From Tsukamurella tyrosinosolvens (GTDB lineage: Bacteria; Actinomycetota; Actinomycetes; Mycobacteriales; Mycobacteriaceae), in the NCBI RefSeq assembly GCF_900104775.1, contig NZ_FNSA01000001.1, forward strand, positions 1-64,000: a DNA stretch of 64,000 nucleotides, in the 5' to 3' direction. Both the position numbers and the translations under genes were made by a program. This document shows, piece after piece, positions 41,946 to 49,188 of this stretch. The notes beneath the pieces are model-generated. The model saw nothing but the letters and a program-made list of their open reading frames with translations, did not search any database and had not been told where the DNA came from. Within the stretch, counting starts at the first letter, position 1. Every line of letters begins with the position of its first letter.

Positions 41946-42128
41946 TCACGGGCAACGACCCCAGTCCGTCCAGGCGTGGCCGCATCGAGTGCATCGGTAG
42001 TCGAAAACCTCAGTGTTGTCGGCGAGCACCTCCGCTCGGACCGGTAGCTCCTTGCGTGCCCTCGCCCGCCTGCCCCGCGGCGAGCACTTCGGGCAGAACC
42101 TTCCGAGCGTCTGCCAATAGCTGGTCAT
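41946..42128 (-). CDS. zinc-ribbon protein
   Basis: 60 residues; ATG at 42128 with AGGAGG 8 bases upstream. CPKC near residue 14 (GRFCPKCSPRG) and CTRCGH near the end (DYRCTRCGHAW) form a zinc ribbon. It lies downstream of the right GGGACAGAAG array and the DUF3987 gene; perhaps a transcription or replication accessory. Confidence 0.65.
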   Translation of the reverse strand: MTSYWQTLGRFCPKCSPRGRRARARKELPVRAEVLADNTEVFDYRCTRCGHAWTDWGRCP

Positions 42129-42160
42129 CTGCAATACCTCCTTGGTTGGGCCGTCGGGAA

Positions 42161-42265
42161 CTTCTGTCCCACTTCTGTCCCGCTTGTGTCCCCGGGGTCG
42201 GCCAGCACATAAGTGCAGGTCAAGCGGCCACCTCGGACTTCTGTCCCTTCTGTCCCTTCTGTCCC
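42161..42265 (-). repeat. right bipartite GGGACAGAAG repeat array
   Basis: On the minus strand: units at 42265-42256, 42256-42247 and 42247-42238 (9-bp spacing), a 45-bp gap, then GGGACACAAG at 42192-42183 and GGGACAGAAG at 42181-42172 and 42170-42161 (11-bp spacing). The first block encodes the GQKGQKGQK tail of the DUF3987 protein. Same architecture as 17922-18027 in inverted orientation. Confidence 0.8.
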
Positions 42266-44049
42266 CGGGGACGGCGTGGGTTCAGCGCATACTCGGGGGA
42301 CGACGAGCGCCCCGCGGTCCGCTCACCACCACCGACCGCCGCAATGAACCCGTGATCCACGAGAAGCGTGATCGCGGCGTCGAGTTCCGCGGCGGTCTTC
42401 AACCGCGACTTCGCCCCTCGCTGGAGCTCCCGACGCTTGAAGGGGTGCGAGCCTTCGGAGTACAGCCGCTCAGCGACATCGAGCAAGTACTCCGCATCGG
42501 CGCGCGACGGATCCTGCCCCATACCCCCGAGGACCTCTCCCGCGCAGGCCCGGAAATACTCCCCGATCATGATCGCGCTGGTCATCGCCTCGACTCCGAC
42601 GGGCAGATGCTGACCAGCCGGGCCGTGTTCCACGAGGTGAAGGAGGCCAGCGATCCGCGCGACCGCACCCGGGTACTTGGAGCCCCAGTCCTGGATGGAA
42701 TCGAGATCCCCCTGCCCGAGAGAGGATTCAACCTCTACTCGCACCGCGCGGAACGCCGCCGCCGCGGCATCGTCGAGCGTGAGCACGAGCGGACCCGCGG
42801 ATCCATCGCGGGTTACAAAGGCGCACACGAGGTCCTTGATACGACGGACGTATCGAGCCTGCACAAACTCCGGAACAGGGGCGGAGTCGATGTCCCGCCG
42901 ACCGACCCGGGACACGGGAAGCGCGAACAGCATCCGCGCGATCAGCCCTCGCCCCCGGAAGGCGCGGTTCGCCGAGAGCGAGTCAATGACATCCGGCTGG
43001 ACCATGAGCAGCATCGAGAGGTAGGCGCGCTCGATGGACTCGGACCTTCCACGGCGGTCGACCCGAAGCGAGTCTCCGGCATGGCCTTTGAGGGCGAAGT
43101 CGATGTTCGGGACGCCTCGCGAGTAGCGACCGGAGAGGGTATCGAAGAACCCCCCTTCCGCGCTGAGGATCGCGAGGCGGCCTCCCTGCTCAACCATGAG
43201 CGACGCGGCCGCTTCCGGCGTCGTGTCATCCGCGACGAGCCGGAGAGCCGCGGGAACCTCGATAGCCGCTGCCGCCGTCGCCGCAGCCTCGGCCTCGGCC
43301 TCGGTCAGCGCGACTGTGTTCGTGCGGTCCTGGGCCGCGATGGTCGCGGCCTTCGATGCTGCCGCCTCCGCGATCCCCCTCTCCGTCTCGGCCCGCACGC
43401 GGTCACCGTCCCGAGCCTGGTTCAGGTCCCGCTCGGCCGCGCGCAGCGGCGAGCTGAATGCCGACAGCACCGCACTCTTCCGCTCGCCCGGACCGGCGAC
43501 GGGGATCGTGAAGAGCGTCATCGGCTCCCGCCAACCTCGGCGGATCTCGATGTCCGCGAACCCGGCGGCGACGGCAGCGAGCACACCGAGCGCGACCGAT
43601 CCGGCCATGGCCGGATCGGTCTGGGTATCTTCGGCGACCGCCGAGACCATCTCCGCCACCACCTGTGGCATCGCGTCCACCGGGAACTCGGGAATGGGGT
43701 TCGGGCGCCGGAAAGGCACGGGCGGTCCGTCGAAGACCTCACCGAACATGGCGACGTACCGAGCGGCCTCGGCTTCGGCGGCGTCATCCGCCCGAGCCTC
43801 GTCCATCTCTGCCGCCAGCTCGGTCCGGATCCGCGCGATCTCATTCGCCGTGATCACAGCTTCGACGGAGTGCCCGCGATCAAGCACGGCTCGCTTGCGG
43901 GCCTTCTCCACATCGTCGCGACGCCTCTTGACGTCCAACGCCTCGGATTCGGTCATCGTCCCCAAGGTTTCGGCGGCGTCACGCCGTCGGCGCTCCGCAA
44001 CCTCACGTCGACGCTGGTCAGCGTCCGGACGGTCGTTTACACTGGACAC
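42220..44049 (-). CDS. DUF3987 replication/primase-like protein
   Basis: 609 residues from a GTG at 44049, directly after a GGGGACCGACA motif. A charged helical N-terminus (about 120 residues) precedes the DUF3987 domain: DAMPQVVAEMVSAVAEDTQT, FTIPVAGPGERKSAVLSAFS (P-loop-like), ILSAEGGFFDTLSGRYSRGV and RRGRSESIERAYLSMLLMVQ. DUF3987 proteins accompany primase/helicase functions on plasmids, phages and AICEs and are taken as replication initiators. The gene's 3' end overlaps the right repeat array, which supports a Rep-iteron relation. Confidence 0.8.
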   Translation of the reverse strand: MSSVNDRPDADQRRREVAERRRRDAAETLGTMTESEALDVKRRRDDVEKARKRAVLDRGHSVEAVITANEIARIRTELAAEMDEARADDAAEAEAARYVAMFGEVFDGPPVPFRRPNPIPEFPVDAMPQVVAEMVSAVAEDTQTDPAMAGSVALGVLAAVAAGFADIEIRRGWREPMTLFTIPVAGPGERKSAVLSAFSSPLRAAERDLNQARDGDRVRAETERGIAEAAASKAATIAAQDRTNTVALTEAEAEAAATAAAAIEVPAALRLVADDTTPEAAASLMVEQGGRLAILSAEGGFFDTLSGRYSRGVPNIDFALKGHAGDSLRVDRRGRSESIERAYLSMLLMVQPDVIDSLSANRAFRGRGLIARMLFALPVSRVGRRDIDSAPVPEFVQARYVRRIKDLVCAFVTRDGSAGPLVLTLDDAAAAAFRAVRVEVESSLGQGDLDSIQDWGSKYPGAVARIAGLLHLVEHGPAGQHLPVGVEAMTSAIMIGEYFRACAGEVLGGMGQDPSRADAEYLLDVAERLYSEGSHPFKRRELQRGAKSRLKTAAELDAAITLLVDHGFIAAVGGGERTAGRSSSPEYALNPRRPRGQKGQKGQKSEVAA

Positions 44050-44139
44050 TGTCGGTCCCCTTCTTGACGGTAGGCAGATCGAGTTGCGTTCGACCGAAGG
44101 CTCCTGTTCCTAGGCAGGAGCCTTCGGTGTTTCCGGGGT

Positions 44140-44379
44140 CTAGCTGGCGACGGCGTGGGAATCGAACCAGGCGTCGACATCGCCGCGGCGGTAGAGGAAC
44201 GAGCGCCCCACCTGTCGCGGGCTCGGCGCTTCCCCCCGCTTTCGGAGTTCCCGAAGGGTCAGGACGTTGATGCGCAAGGCGTCGGCCGTCTCCTGTTCGG
44301 TGAGGATGTCGTCGGGGTGTCGGACACCGTCGAGCGCGTCCGCGACGGCCTTGGCGACGATGGCGGCGAGGTCGGTCAT
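44140..44379 (-). CDS. xis: AlpA/Xis-like excisionase
   Basis: 79 residues with a MerR-like winged HTH: ILTEQETADALRINVLTLRE and SPRQVGRSFLYRRGDVDAWF. This is the standard excisionase/AlpA domain and sits divergently beside the integrase, its usual position. It would bend attachment-site DNA to drive excision. Confidence 0.85.
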   Translation of the reverse strand: MTDLAAIVAKAVADALDGVRHPDDILTEQETADALRINVLTLRELRKRGEAPSPRQVGRSFLYRRGDVDAWFDSHAVAS

Positions 44380-44469
44380 GATGCCTCCGAGTTCGATGTG
44401 CTTGACACCTCAAGCAGATCGCAACCAACGTGGCCGTGCAACCATCGCACCCGTCCTGACCTGCGATTA

Positions 44470-44496
44470 CTACACCACAACTCCGAAAATGTGCAC
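44470..44496 (+). promoter_or_regulatory. 27-bp operator-like site, copy 5
   Basis: CTACACCA, 8 bases, AAAATGTGCAC, in the divergent xis-int region. Confidence 0.6.
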
Positions 44497-44554
44497 CATC
44501 GCCACCTGGGCGTTCGTCACCGGATCTGATCCTCCACGACCCCAGAATCAGTAA

Positions 44555-44572
44555 GTGTGAAGTACGTCACAC
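44555..44572. promoter_or_regulatory. short palindrome upstream of int
   Basis: GTGTGA, AGTACG, TCACAC: a perfect 6-6-6 inverted repeat between the operator-like site and the integrase start. Confidence 0.45.
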
Positions 44573-44590
44573 CAGTGCGAAACCGAACCT

Positions 44591-44630
44591 GTTCGCTCTG
44601 TTTCGCTCGGTTTCGCTACGTTTCACGCAT
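44591..44630 (+). repeat. four tandem 10-bp repeats at the integrase start
   Basis: GTTCGCTCTG / TTTCGCTCGG / TTTCGCTACG / TTTCACGCAT in exact 10-bp register, the last overlapping the integrase ATG. An inverted copy GCGAAACCGA at 44577 pairs with TCGGTTTCGC at 44607. Helical phasing suggests cooperative binding, perhaps integrase autoregulation. Confidence 0.6.
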
Positions 44631-45885
44631 GGCACGGAAGCGTGGGGAACCGACTGACTACCCGGGGATCGAGAAAGTTGAAAGTCCTAGATTCAAACGT
44701 GGATTCGGGTACCGAGCCCGCGCGAACGCCCGCCACACCGGCGCGGGGCAACCCGAGCAGACCTTCGCCACGCTCGACGAGGCCAAGAAATGGAAGGCCT
44801 CCCTCGAAACCAAGGTGGCGGAGGGAACCTTCGTCGGCAAGAGCCCCTTGACCGTCGCCGAAGCTATCGAACAATGGCTCAAGGGCCAACGGGGTGAGCG
44901 AAACACGCGCGCCGCCAGGGAGGCTGCACTCGCGCCGGTGGTCAAGCAGTACGGCAAGCTTCGCGCCCAGGCAATCACCAAACACCACGTCGAGCAGCTC
45001 CTCGACGCCTTGGTCGGAGGCAGGATCGACGGCGTCCAGGACCGCTCCGCCAGGTACACAAACGTGACAAGGTCAAAATGGTCGTCGTGCTGGGAAGACC
45101 TTGTGGCACAGGGCGTCCTCCCGCGCAATGTCGTCGCGCTCGTGAAGCCACTCAAGGAAACGGAGCCGACTGACGAAACTACCGGCAGCGGTGACGCGAT
45201 TGATGAGTCACGACGGCTCACCGACGAGCAGATCACGGCGCTCGTCAAGGCTCACGCGCCCTATACGACCACCTCTGAACTAAGTGGACACGCGGTGCGC
45301 TCCGAGCGGTCACGCCTCCGGCGAGGAGTGTTCGTGGAGCTAGCCCTCCTGGGACTCCGTCGTGCTGAACTTGCGGGGCTTAGGTGGTCAGCGATCAGCG
45401 GGCTTCACGGGAAGGCCGCGACCCTCAGCATCGTCCGCACCAGGGTCGCTGCCAGCGGCCTGATCGAGGAGAAGAGGAAGGGCAAGACGGGGGCAGCGCG
45501 ACGCACGCTCCTACTGCCCCCGTCCGCCGCGGAGGCGCTCCGTCGACATCAGCTCGTCCAGATAGAGGACAAGAAGCGCTCCGGGGCGCGCTGGCGAGGG
45601 GACAAGGACCTGGCGATCCTCACGGTCGACAACGGAGCCGCAGTGTCCCCGCGCACCCTCGACGACTGGTGGCACGCCGCCATGGATGCAGCGGGGATCA
45701 ACGGCTACCGGCTCCACGACATGAGGCACACCTGCGCATCCCGGCTCTTGAGCGCGGGAGTCCCGCTGATGGACGTGGCAACCTGGCTGGGCCACGCCGA
45801 CGGTGGGGTGCTGGCTCTCCGCGTCTACGGGCACACCGACCCGAAGGACCTCGGTCGCGCCGCCGCAGCTCTTGCACACCCCTGA
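44629..45885 (+). CDS. int: tyrosine integrase
   Basis: 418 residues from the ATG at 44629 (an upstream GTG at 44557 would add 24 unlikely residues). N-terminal AP2-like/arm-binding region (GFGYRARANARHTGAGQPEQ), SAM-like core-binding domain (TVAEAIEQWLKGQRGERNTR), and the catalytic domain with arginine in LLGLRRAELAGLRW, H-x-x-R in YRLHDMRHTCASRL, WLGHAD and the nucleophile in LRVYGHTD. It ends 90 bases from the intact tRNA-Ser, whose 3' half is the attachment site. Confidence 0.95.
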   Translation: MARKRGEPTDYPGIEKVESPRFKRGFGYRARANARHTGAGQPEQTFATLDEAKKWKASLETKVAEGTFVGKSPLTVAEAIEQWLKGQRGERNTRAAREAALAPVVKQYGKLRAQAITKHHVEQLLDALVGGRIDGVQDRSARYTNVTRSKWSSCWEDLVAQGVLPRNVVALVKPLKETEPTDETTGSGDAIDESRRLTDEQITALVKAHAPYTTTSELSGHAVRSERSRLRRGVFVELALLGLRRAELAGLRWSAISGLHGKAATLSIVRTRVAASGLIEEKRKGKTGAARRTLLLPPSAAEALRRHQLVQIEDKKRSGARWRGDKDLAILTVDNGAAVSPRTLDDWWHAAMDAAGINGYRLHDMRHTCASRLLSAGVPLMDVATWLGHADGGVLALRVYGHTDPKDLGRAAAALAHP

Positions 45886-45930
45886 CCCTCTCCAGCGCTC
45901 CTGCTGTGGGGATTTGTGGGGATCAACGAG

Positions 45931-45969
45931 TCAGGGAAGGTTCCTCAGTTAGCGAGAAACCTTCCCTGA
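45931..45969. terminator. terminator of int and of tRNA-Ser
   Basis: TCAGGGAAGGTT and its complement (45931-45942 and 45958-45969) with a 15-base loop. It follows the integrase stop and lies 6 bases beyond the tRNA 3' end on the other strand, so the element brings a replacement terminator for the tRNA. Confidence 0.65.
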
Positions 45970-45973
45970 ACTG

Positions 45974-46031
45974 TGCGGAAGCGGAGGGATTTGAACCCCC
46001 GGTGGTTTCACCCACGCTCGCTTTCAAGGCG
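45974..46031. repeat. attR: 58-bp direct repeat within tRNA-Ser
   Basis: Right copy of the attachment-site repeat (see attL at 17717-17774); here embedded in the complete tRNA gene. The crossover probably falls in the anticodon-arm end, where the copies diverge after GGCG. Confidence 0.9.
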
Positions 46032-46060
46032 AGTGCATTCGGCCGCTCTGCCACGCTTCC
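45976..46060 (-). tRNA. tRNA-Ser (anticodon UGA)
   Basis: 85 bases reading GGAAGCGTGGC... to the acceptor complement CGCTTCC plus discriminator G. The anticodon stem CTCGC/GCGAG closes the loop C-T-T-G-A-A-A with anticodon TGA. A long variable arm identifies a serine tRNA. CCA is not encoded. The 3' half is duplicated at 17717-17774. Confidence 0.95.
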
Positions 46061-46100
46061 CTAGCGCCGTACGATACCGGACCCACCAGGGGCTCACCGC

Positions 46101-47276
46101 TCAGAGACGCTCGATGACGGTGCCGTTCGCCATGCCGTTGCCCTCGCACATCGTCTGCAGGCCGTAGCGGCCGCCGGTCTGCTCGAGGTGGTTGACCAGC
46201 GTCGCCAACAGGCGGGTGCCCGACGCACCGAGCGGGTGGCCCAGCGCGATGGCGCCGCCGCGCGGGTTCAGGCGGGCGGGGTCGACGTCGAACTCGGCGG
46301 CCCAGGCCATGGGCACCGAGGCGAAGGCCTCGTTGACCTCGAAGGCGTCGATGTCGTCGGCGCGCAGGCCGGCGCGGGCGAGCACCTTGTGCGTCGCGGG
46401 GATCGGGCCGCTGAGCATCACCTCGGGATCGGAGCCGACCACCGAGAAGGCGTGGAACCGCGCCCGCGGGGTCAGGCCCAGGGCCTCGGCCTTCTCGGCG
46501 CTCATGATCAGCGCGGCGGAGGCACCGTCGGTGAGCGGCGACGAGTTGCCCGGCGTGATCGACCAGTCGATCTCGGGGTACCGCTCCGCGAAGCGGGGAT
46601 CGGCGAACGCGGGCTTGAGACCGCCCAGCCCCTCCGCGGTCGTCGAGCCGCGCACGGTCTCGTCGACGGCATGCACTCCACCGTCCGGCAGCGCGACGGG
46701 CACGATCTCCCGGTCGAAGCCGCCGGCGGCCTGTGTCGCCGCGGCCCGACGGTGCGATTCGGCGGCGAACGCGTCGAGGGCCTCGCGGTCGAACTTGCCT
46801 CGCGCGGCGAGCAACTCGGCGCCGATGCCCTGGTGCGGCAGGCTCGGGAAGCGGGCGGCCAGCGGCGCGAAGGGCGCACCCCCGGTGGGGCTGGTGCCCA
46901 TGGGCACGCGGCTCATGGACTCGACGCCGCCGGCGATCACCACGTCGTACGCGCCGGCGATCACGCCCTGCGCCGCGAAATGCGCTGCCTGCTGCGAGGA
47001 TCCACACTGGCGGTCGATCGTGGTGCCGGGCACCTCGATCGGGAGCCCGGCGGTGAGCGCGGCGACCCGCGCGATGTTGAGCGCCTGATCCCCCACCTGC
47101 TGCACGCACCCGCCGATCACATCCTCGACGAGGGCGGGATCGAGGTCGTTGCGCTCGATGAGGGCGGAGATGACGCCCGCGAACAGATCGACGGGGTGCA
47201 CGGGGTGCAGGGCGCCGCCGGGCTTGCCCTTGCCGGACGGGGTGCGGACGATGTCGACGATGACGGCGTCGGTCAT
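46101..47276 (-). CDS. acetyl-CoA C-acyltransferase (thiolase)
   Basis: 391 residues. Active-site cysteine in DRQCGSSQQAAHFAAQ, GGVESMSRVPMG, the second-half histidine in NPRGGAIALGHPLGASG, and the C-terminal MCEGNGMANGTVIE carrying the conserved CxG (here CEG). This is the degradative FadA type. Next to an SDR dehydrogenase on the same strand, pointing to beta-oxidation of a fatty acid or steroid side chain. Confidence 0.9.
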   Translation of the reverse strand: MTDAVIVDIVRTPSGKGKPGGALHPVHPVDLFAGVISALIERNDLDPALVEDVIGGCVQQVGDQALNIARVAALTAGLPIEVPGTTIDRQCGSSQQAAHFAAQGVIAGAYDVVIAGGVESMSRVPMGTSPTGGAPFAPLAARFPSLPHQGIGAELLAARGKFDREALDAFAAESHRRAAATQAAGGFDREIVPVALPDGGVHAVDETVRGSTTAEGLGGLKPAFADPRFAERYPEIDWSITPGNSSPLTDGASAALIMSAEKAEALGLTPRARFHAFSVVGSDPEVMLSGPIPATHKVLARAGLRADDIDAFEVNEAFASVPMAWAAEFDVDPARLNPRGGAIALGHPLGASGTRLLATLVNHLEQTGGRYGLQTMCEGNGMANGTVIERL

Positions 47277-47312
47277 GGCAGTGTTTCCTTCGATCTCAGA
47301 TGACTAGGGGGT

Positions 47313-48071
47313 TCAGCGCGGGGCCATGCGGATGGCGCCGTCGAGGCGGATGGTCTCGCCGTTGAGCATCGGGTTGCCGACGATGGCGACGACGAGGTCG
47401 GCGTACTCCGACGGATCGCCGAGCCTGGCCGGGTGGGGCACCTGCGCGCCGAGGGAGGCGCGGGCCTCCTCGGGCAGCGTGCCGAGCAGCGGCGTGAGGA
47501 ACAGGCCGGGAGCGATGGTGACGACGCGGATCGCCAGCGAGGCGAGATCGCGGGCAATCGGCAACGTCATGCCCACGACGCCGCCCTTCGACGCCGAGTA
47601 CGCGGCCTGGCCGATCTGGCCGTCGAAGGCCGCGACGGACGCGGTGTTGACGATGACGCCGCGCTCCTCGCCGTCGAGCGCGTTCTCGGCGATCGCGGTG
47701 GCGGCCAACCGGATCACGTTGAACGTGCCGATCAGGTTCACGGAAATCACCTTCGAGAAGGCGTCGAGCGGGAACGCGCCCTTCTTGCCCGTGGTCTTGA
47801 TCGCGTTACCGATGCCGGCGCAGTTCACCACGATCGCGAGGGTGCCCTCGTCGTTGGCGAGGTCGACGGCCGCCTGCACCGCCGCCTCGTCGGTCACGTC
47901 CGCGGGGGCGAAGCGCACAGCGTCGCCGAGCGCGGCGAGGGCCGAGGTATCGGCACTCGGCAGGTCGAGCGCGACGACCCGGGCGCCGCCGGCGACGAGA
48001 CGGGTCACCGTCGCCAGGCCCAGGCCGGAGGCGCCGCCCGTGACGAGCGCGGTCTTGTTCTTCAGGTCCAT
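47313..48071 (-). CDS. SDR 3-hydroxyacyl-CoA dehydrogenase-like protein
   Basis: 252 residues, classical [14 protein letters not shown] cofactor loop, [16 protein letters not shown], catalytic S-Y-K in [20 protein letters not shown] with AYSASKGG. It ends [19 protein letters not shown] as in type II (HSD17B10-like) 3-hydroxyacyl-CoA dehydrogenases. 36 bp upstream of the thiolase, so it would supply the preceding step of beta-oxidation. The promoter region to 48222 contains GAATGTTCATTCACTT, a TetR-like imperfect palindrome. Confidence 0.85.
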   Translation of the reverse strand: MDLKNKTALVTGGASGLGLATVTRLVAGGARVVALDLPSADTSALAALGDAVRFAPADVTDEAAVQAAVDLANDEGTLAIVVNCAGIGNAIKTTGKKGAFPLDAFSKVISVNLIGTFNVIRLAATAIAENALDGEERGVIVNTASVAAFDGQIGQAAYSASKGGVVGMTLPIARDLASLAIRVVTIAPGLFLTPLLGTLPEEARASLGAQVPHPARLGDPSEYADLVVAIVGNPMLNGETIRLDGAIRMAPR

Positions 48072-48100
48072 CACGGTCTCCTCGCCGTCGCGCCACTCAT

Positions 48101-48127
48101 CGAAGTGACAGAATGTTCATTCACTTC
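48101..48127. promoter_or_regulatory. possible FadR/TetR-like operator
   Basis: An AT-richer stretch containing AGAATGTTCATTCA, with partly palindromic GAATG-TT-CATTC, 30 bases upstream of the SDR start. This TGAATGNACATTCA-like pattern is typical of TetR regulators of fatty-acid catabolism in actinobacteria; assignment is tentative. Confidence 0.4.
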
Positions 48128-48222
48128 TAACACACGGAAGCCCCCGCGACCGCATTCTCGCGAAGCCGGGACCCACACCACAGCCCGCGCGACGGCCGCG
48201 CCCGGTGTGCTACCCATGAACC

Positions 48223-49188
48223 ATGAGGGCGATCGGCGTCGACGAAACCACGCAGGACCTGCGGCTCATCGACCTCCCGGTTCCCGATCCCGGCCCGGGC
48301 GAGGTACGGATCGCGGTCGCGGCGACGGCGGTCAACCGCGCCGACCTCATGCAGCGCCGCGGGCTCTATCCGCCGCCGCCCGGCGCGAGCCCGATCCTGG
48401 GCCTCGAGGTCTCGGGCACCGTCGACGCCGCCGGACCGGAGGTCGAGGGGCTCGCCGTGGGCGACGAGGTGGGCGCGCTCCTGTCCGGCGGCGGCTACGC
48501 CGAGTACGCGATCGCGCCCGCCACCCAGTGCCTGCCCGTCCCCGTCGGGGTCGCCCTCGTCGACGCGGCGGCGCTCCCCGAGGTCGCCTGCACCGTCCAC
48601 TCCAACGTCGTCACCGAGGCCGGCCTGCGCGCCGGCGAGACGCTCCTGATCCACGGCGGCGGCAGCGGCATCGGCACCCACGCCATCCAGCTCGGCAAGG
48701 CCCTCGGCGCGACCGTGGCCGTCACCGTCGGCTCGGAGTACAAGGCGCAGCGCTGCCGCGAGCTGGGTGCCGACATCGTGATCGACTACCACGACGAGGA
48801 TTTCGCGGAGATCCTGCGGGACCGGGCCGACGTGATCCTCGACATCATGGGCGCGAAGTACCTGCCCCGCAACATCGATGCCCTCGCCCCGCACGGCCGG
48901 CTCGTGATCATCGGCATGCAGGGCGGCGTCGAGGGAACGCTGAACATCGGTGCGCTGCTGGCGAAGCGGGGCCGGGTCAGCGCCACGAACCTGCGGGGCC
49001 GCCCCGCGACCGGACCGCACAGCAAGGCCGAGGTGGTGGCCGCGGTCCGCGCGCAGGTCTGGCCCCTCCTCGCCGACGGTGCCGTGCGCCCCGTCGTCTC
49101 CGCGCGCCTCCCGCTCGCCGACGCGGCCGCCGCCCACGACCTCCTGAACTCCCCCGAGTCCGTCGGAAAGGTGCTCCTGACCCCATGA
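48223..49188 (+). CDS. NAD(P)H quinone oxidoreductase (MDR family)
   Basis: 321 residues, zinc-less medium-chain reductase: AVNRADLMQRRGLYPPPPGA, LGLEVSGTV, the nucleotide loop IHGGGSGIGTHAIQLGKALG, and GADIVIDYHDEDF. Matches quinone oxidoreductase/PIG3-like proteins. In M. tuberculosis the corresponding gene (Rv3777) starts the same gene order seen here. Overlaps the next gene by 4 bases. Confidence 0.88.
   Translation: MRAIGVDETTQDLRLIDLPVPDPGPGEVRIAVAATAVNRADLMQRRGLYPPPPGASPILGLEVSGTVDAAGPEVEGLAVGDEVGALLSGGGYAEYAIAPATQCLPVPVGVALVDAAALPEVACTVHSNVVTEAGLRAGETLLIHGGGSGIGTHAIQLGKALGATVAVTVGSEYKAQRCRELGADIVIDYHDEDFAEILRDRADVILDIMGAKYLPRNIDALAPHGRLVIIGMQGGVEGTLNIGALLAKRGRVSATNLRGRPATGPHSKAEVVAAVRAQVWPLLADGAVRPVVSARLPLADAAAAHDLLNSPESVGKVLLTP

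Larger units (their letters stand above)
19083..44060. repeat. element-wide dispersed motif GGGGACCGAC (25 copies)
   Basis: Read by eye on both strands. Plus: 19083, 19608, 22449, 22679, 24026, 27133, 30101, 31473, 31752, 32189, 32564 (AGGGACC variant), 33664, 34238 (AGGG), 38963, 41254. Minus (right end given): 22570, 23241, 23587, 26587, 32454, 34386, 37785, 40840, 41115 (AGGG), 44060. The eleventh base is A in 16. None of the 9-mer core GGGACCGAC was found in 1-17700, in 46040-64000 or inside the IS. At 22570, 23241 and 44060 it ends one base before a TTG/GTG start codon; most others are inside genes in any frame. Confidence 0.85.
17775..46031. mobile_element. 28.3 kb AICE-like integrative element in tRNA-Ser(UGA)
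   Basis: Bounded by the tRNA-Ser direct repeat (17717-17774 and 45974-46031), with integrase and Xis-like genes beside the intact tRNA. Inside are a DUF3987 replication-type protein, an FtsK/TraB-type translocase, a DUF2637/Spd-like membrane protein, a serine resolvase, and cargo. No relaxase or type IV secretion genes are visible, which fits the actinomycete integrative and conjugative elements that move double-stranded DNA with TraB. The GGGGACCGAC motif family is confined to this interval. Mobility today is inferred from intact genes and ends, not shown. Confidence 0.88.

Noticed and set aside
19083-44060. explaining the dispersed motif purely as a ribosome-binding site
   Set aside because: Only about five of 25 copies precede a start-like codon; most are inside genes, many antisense to them.
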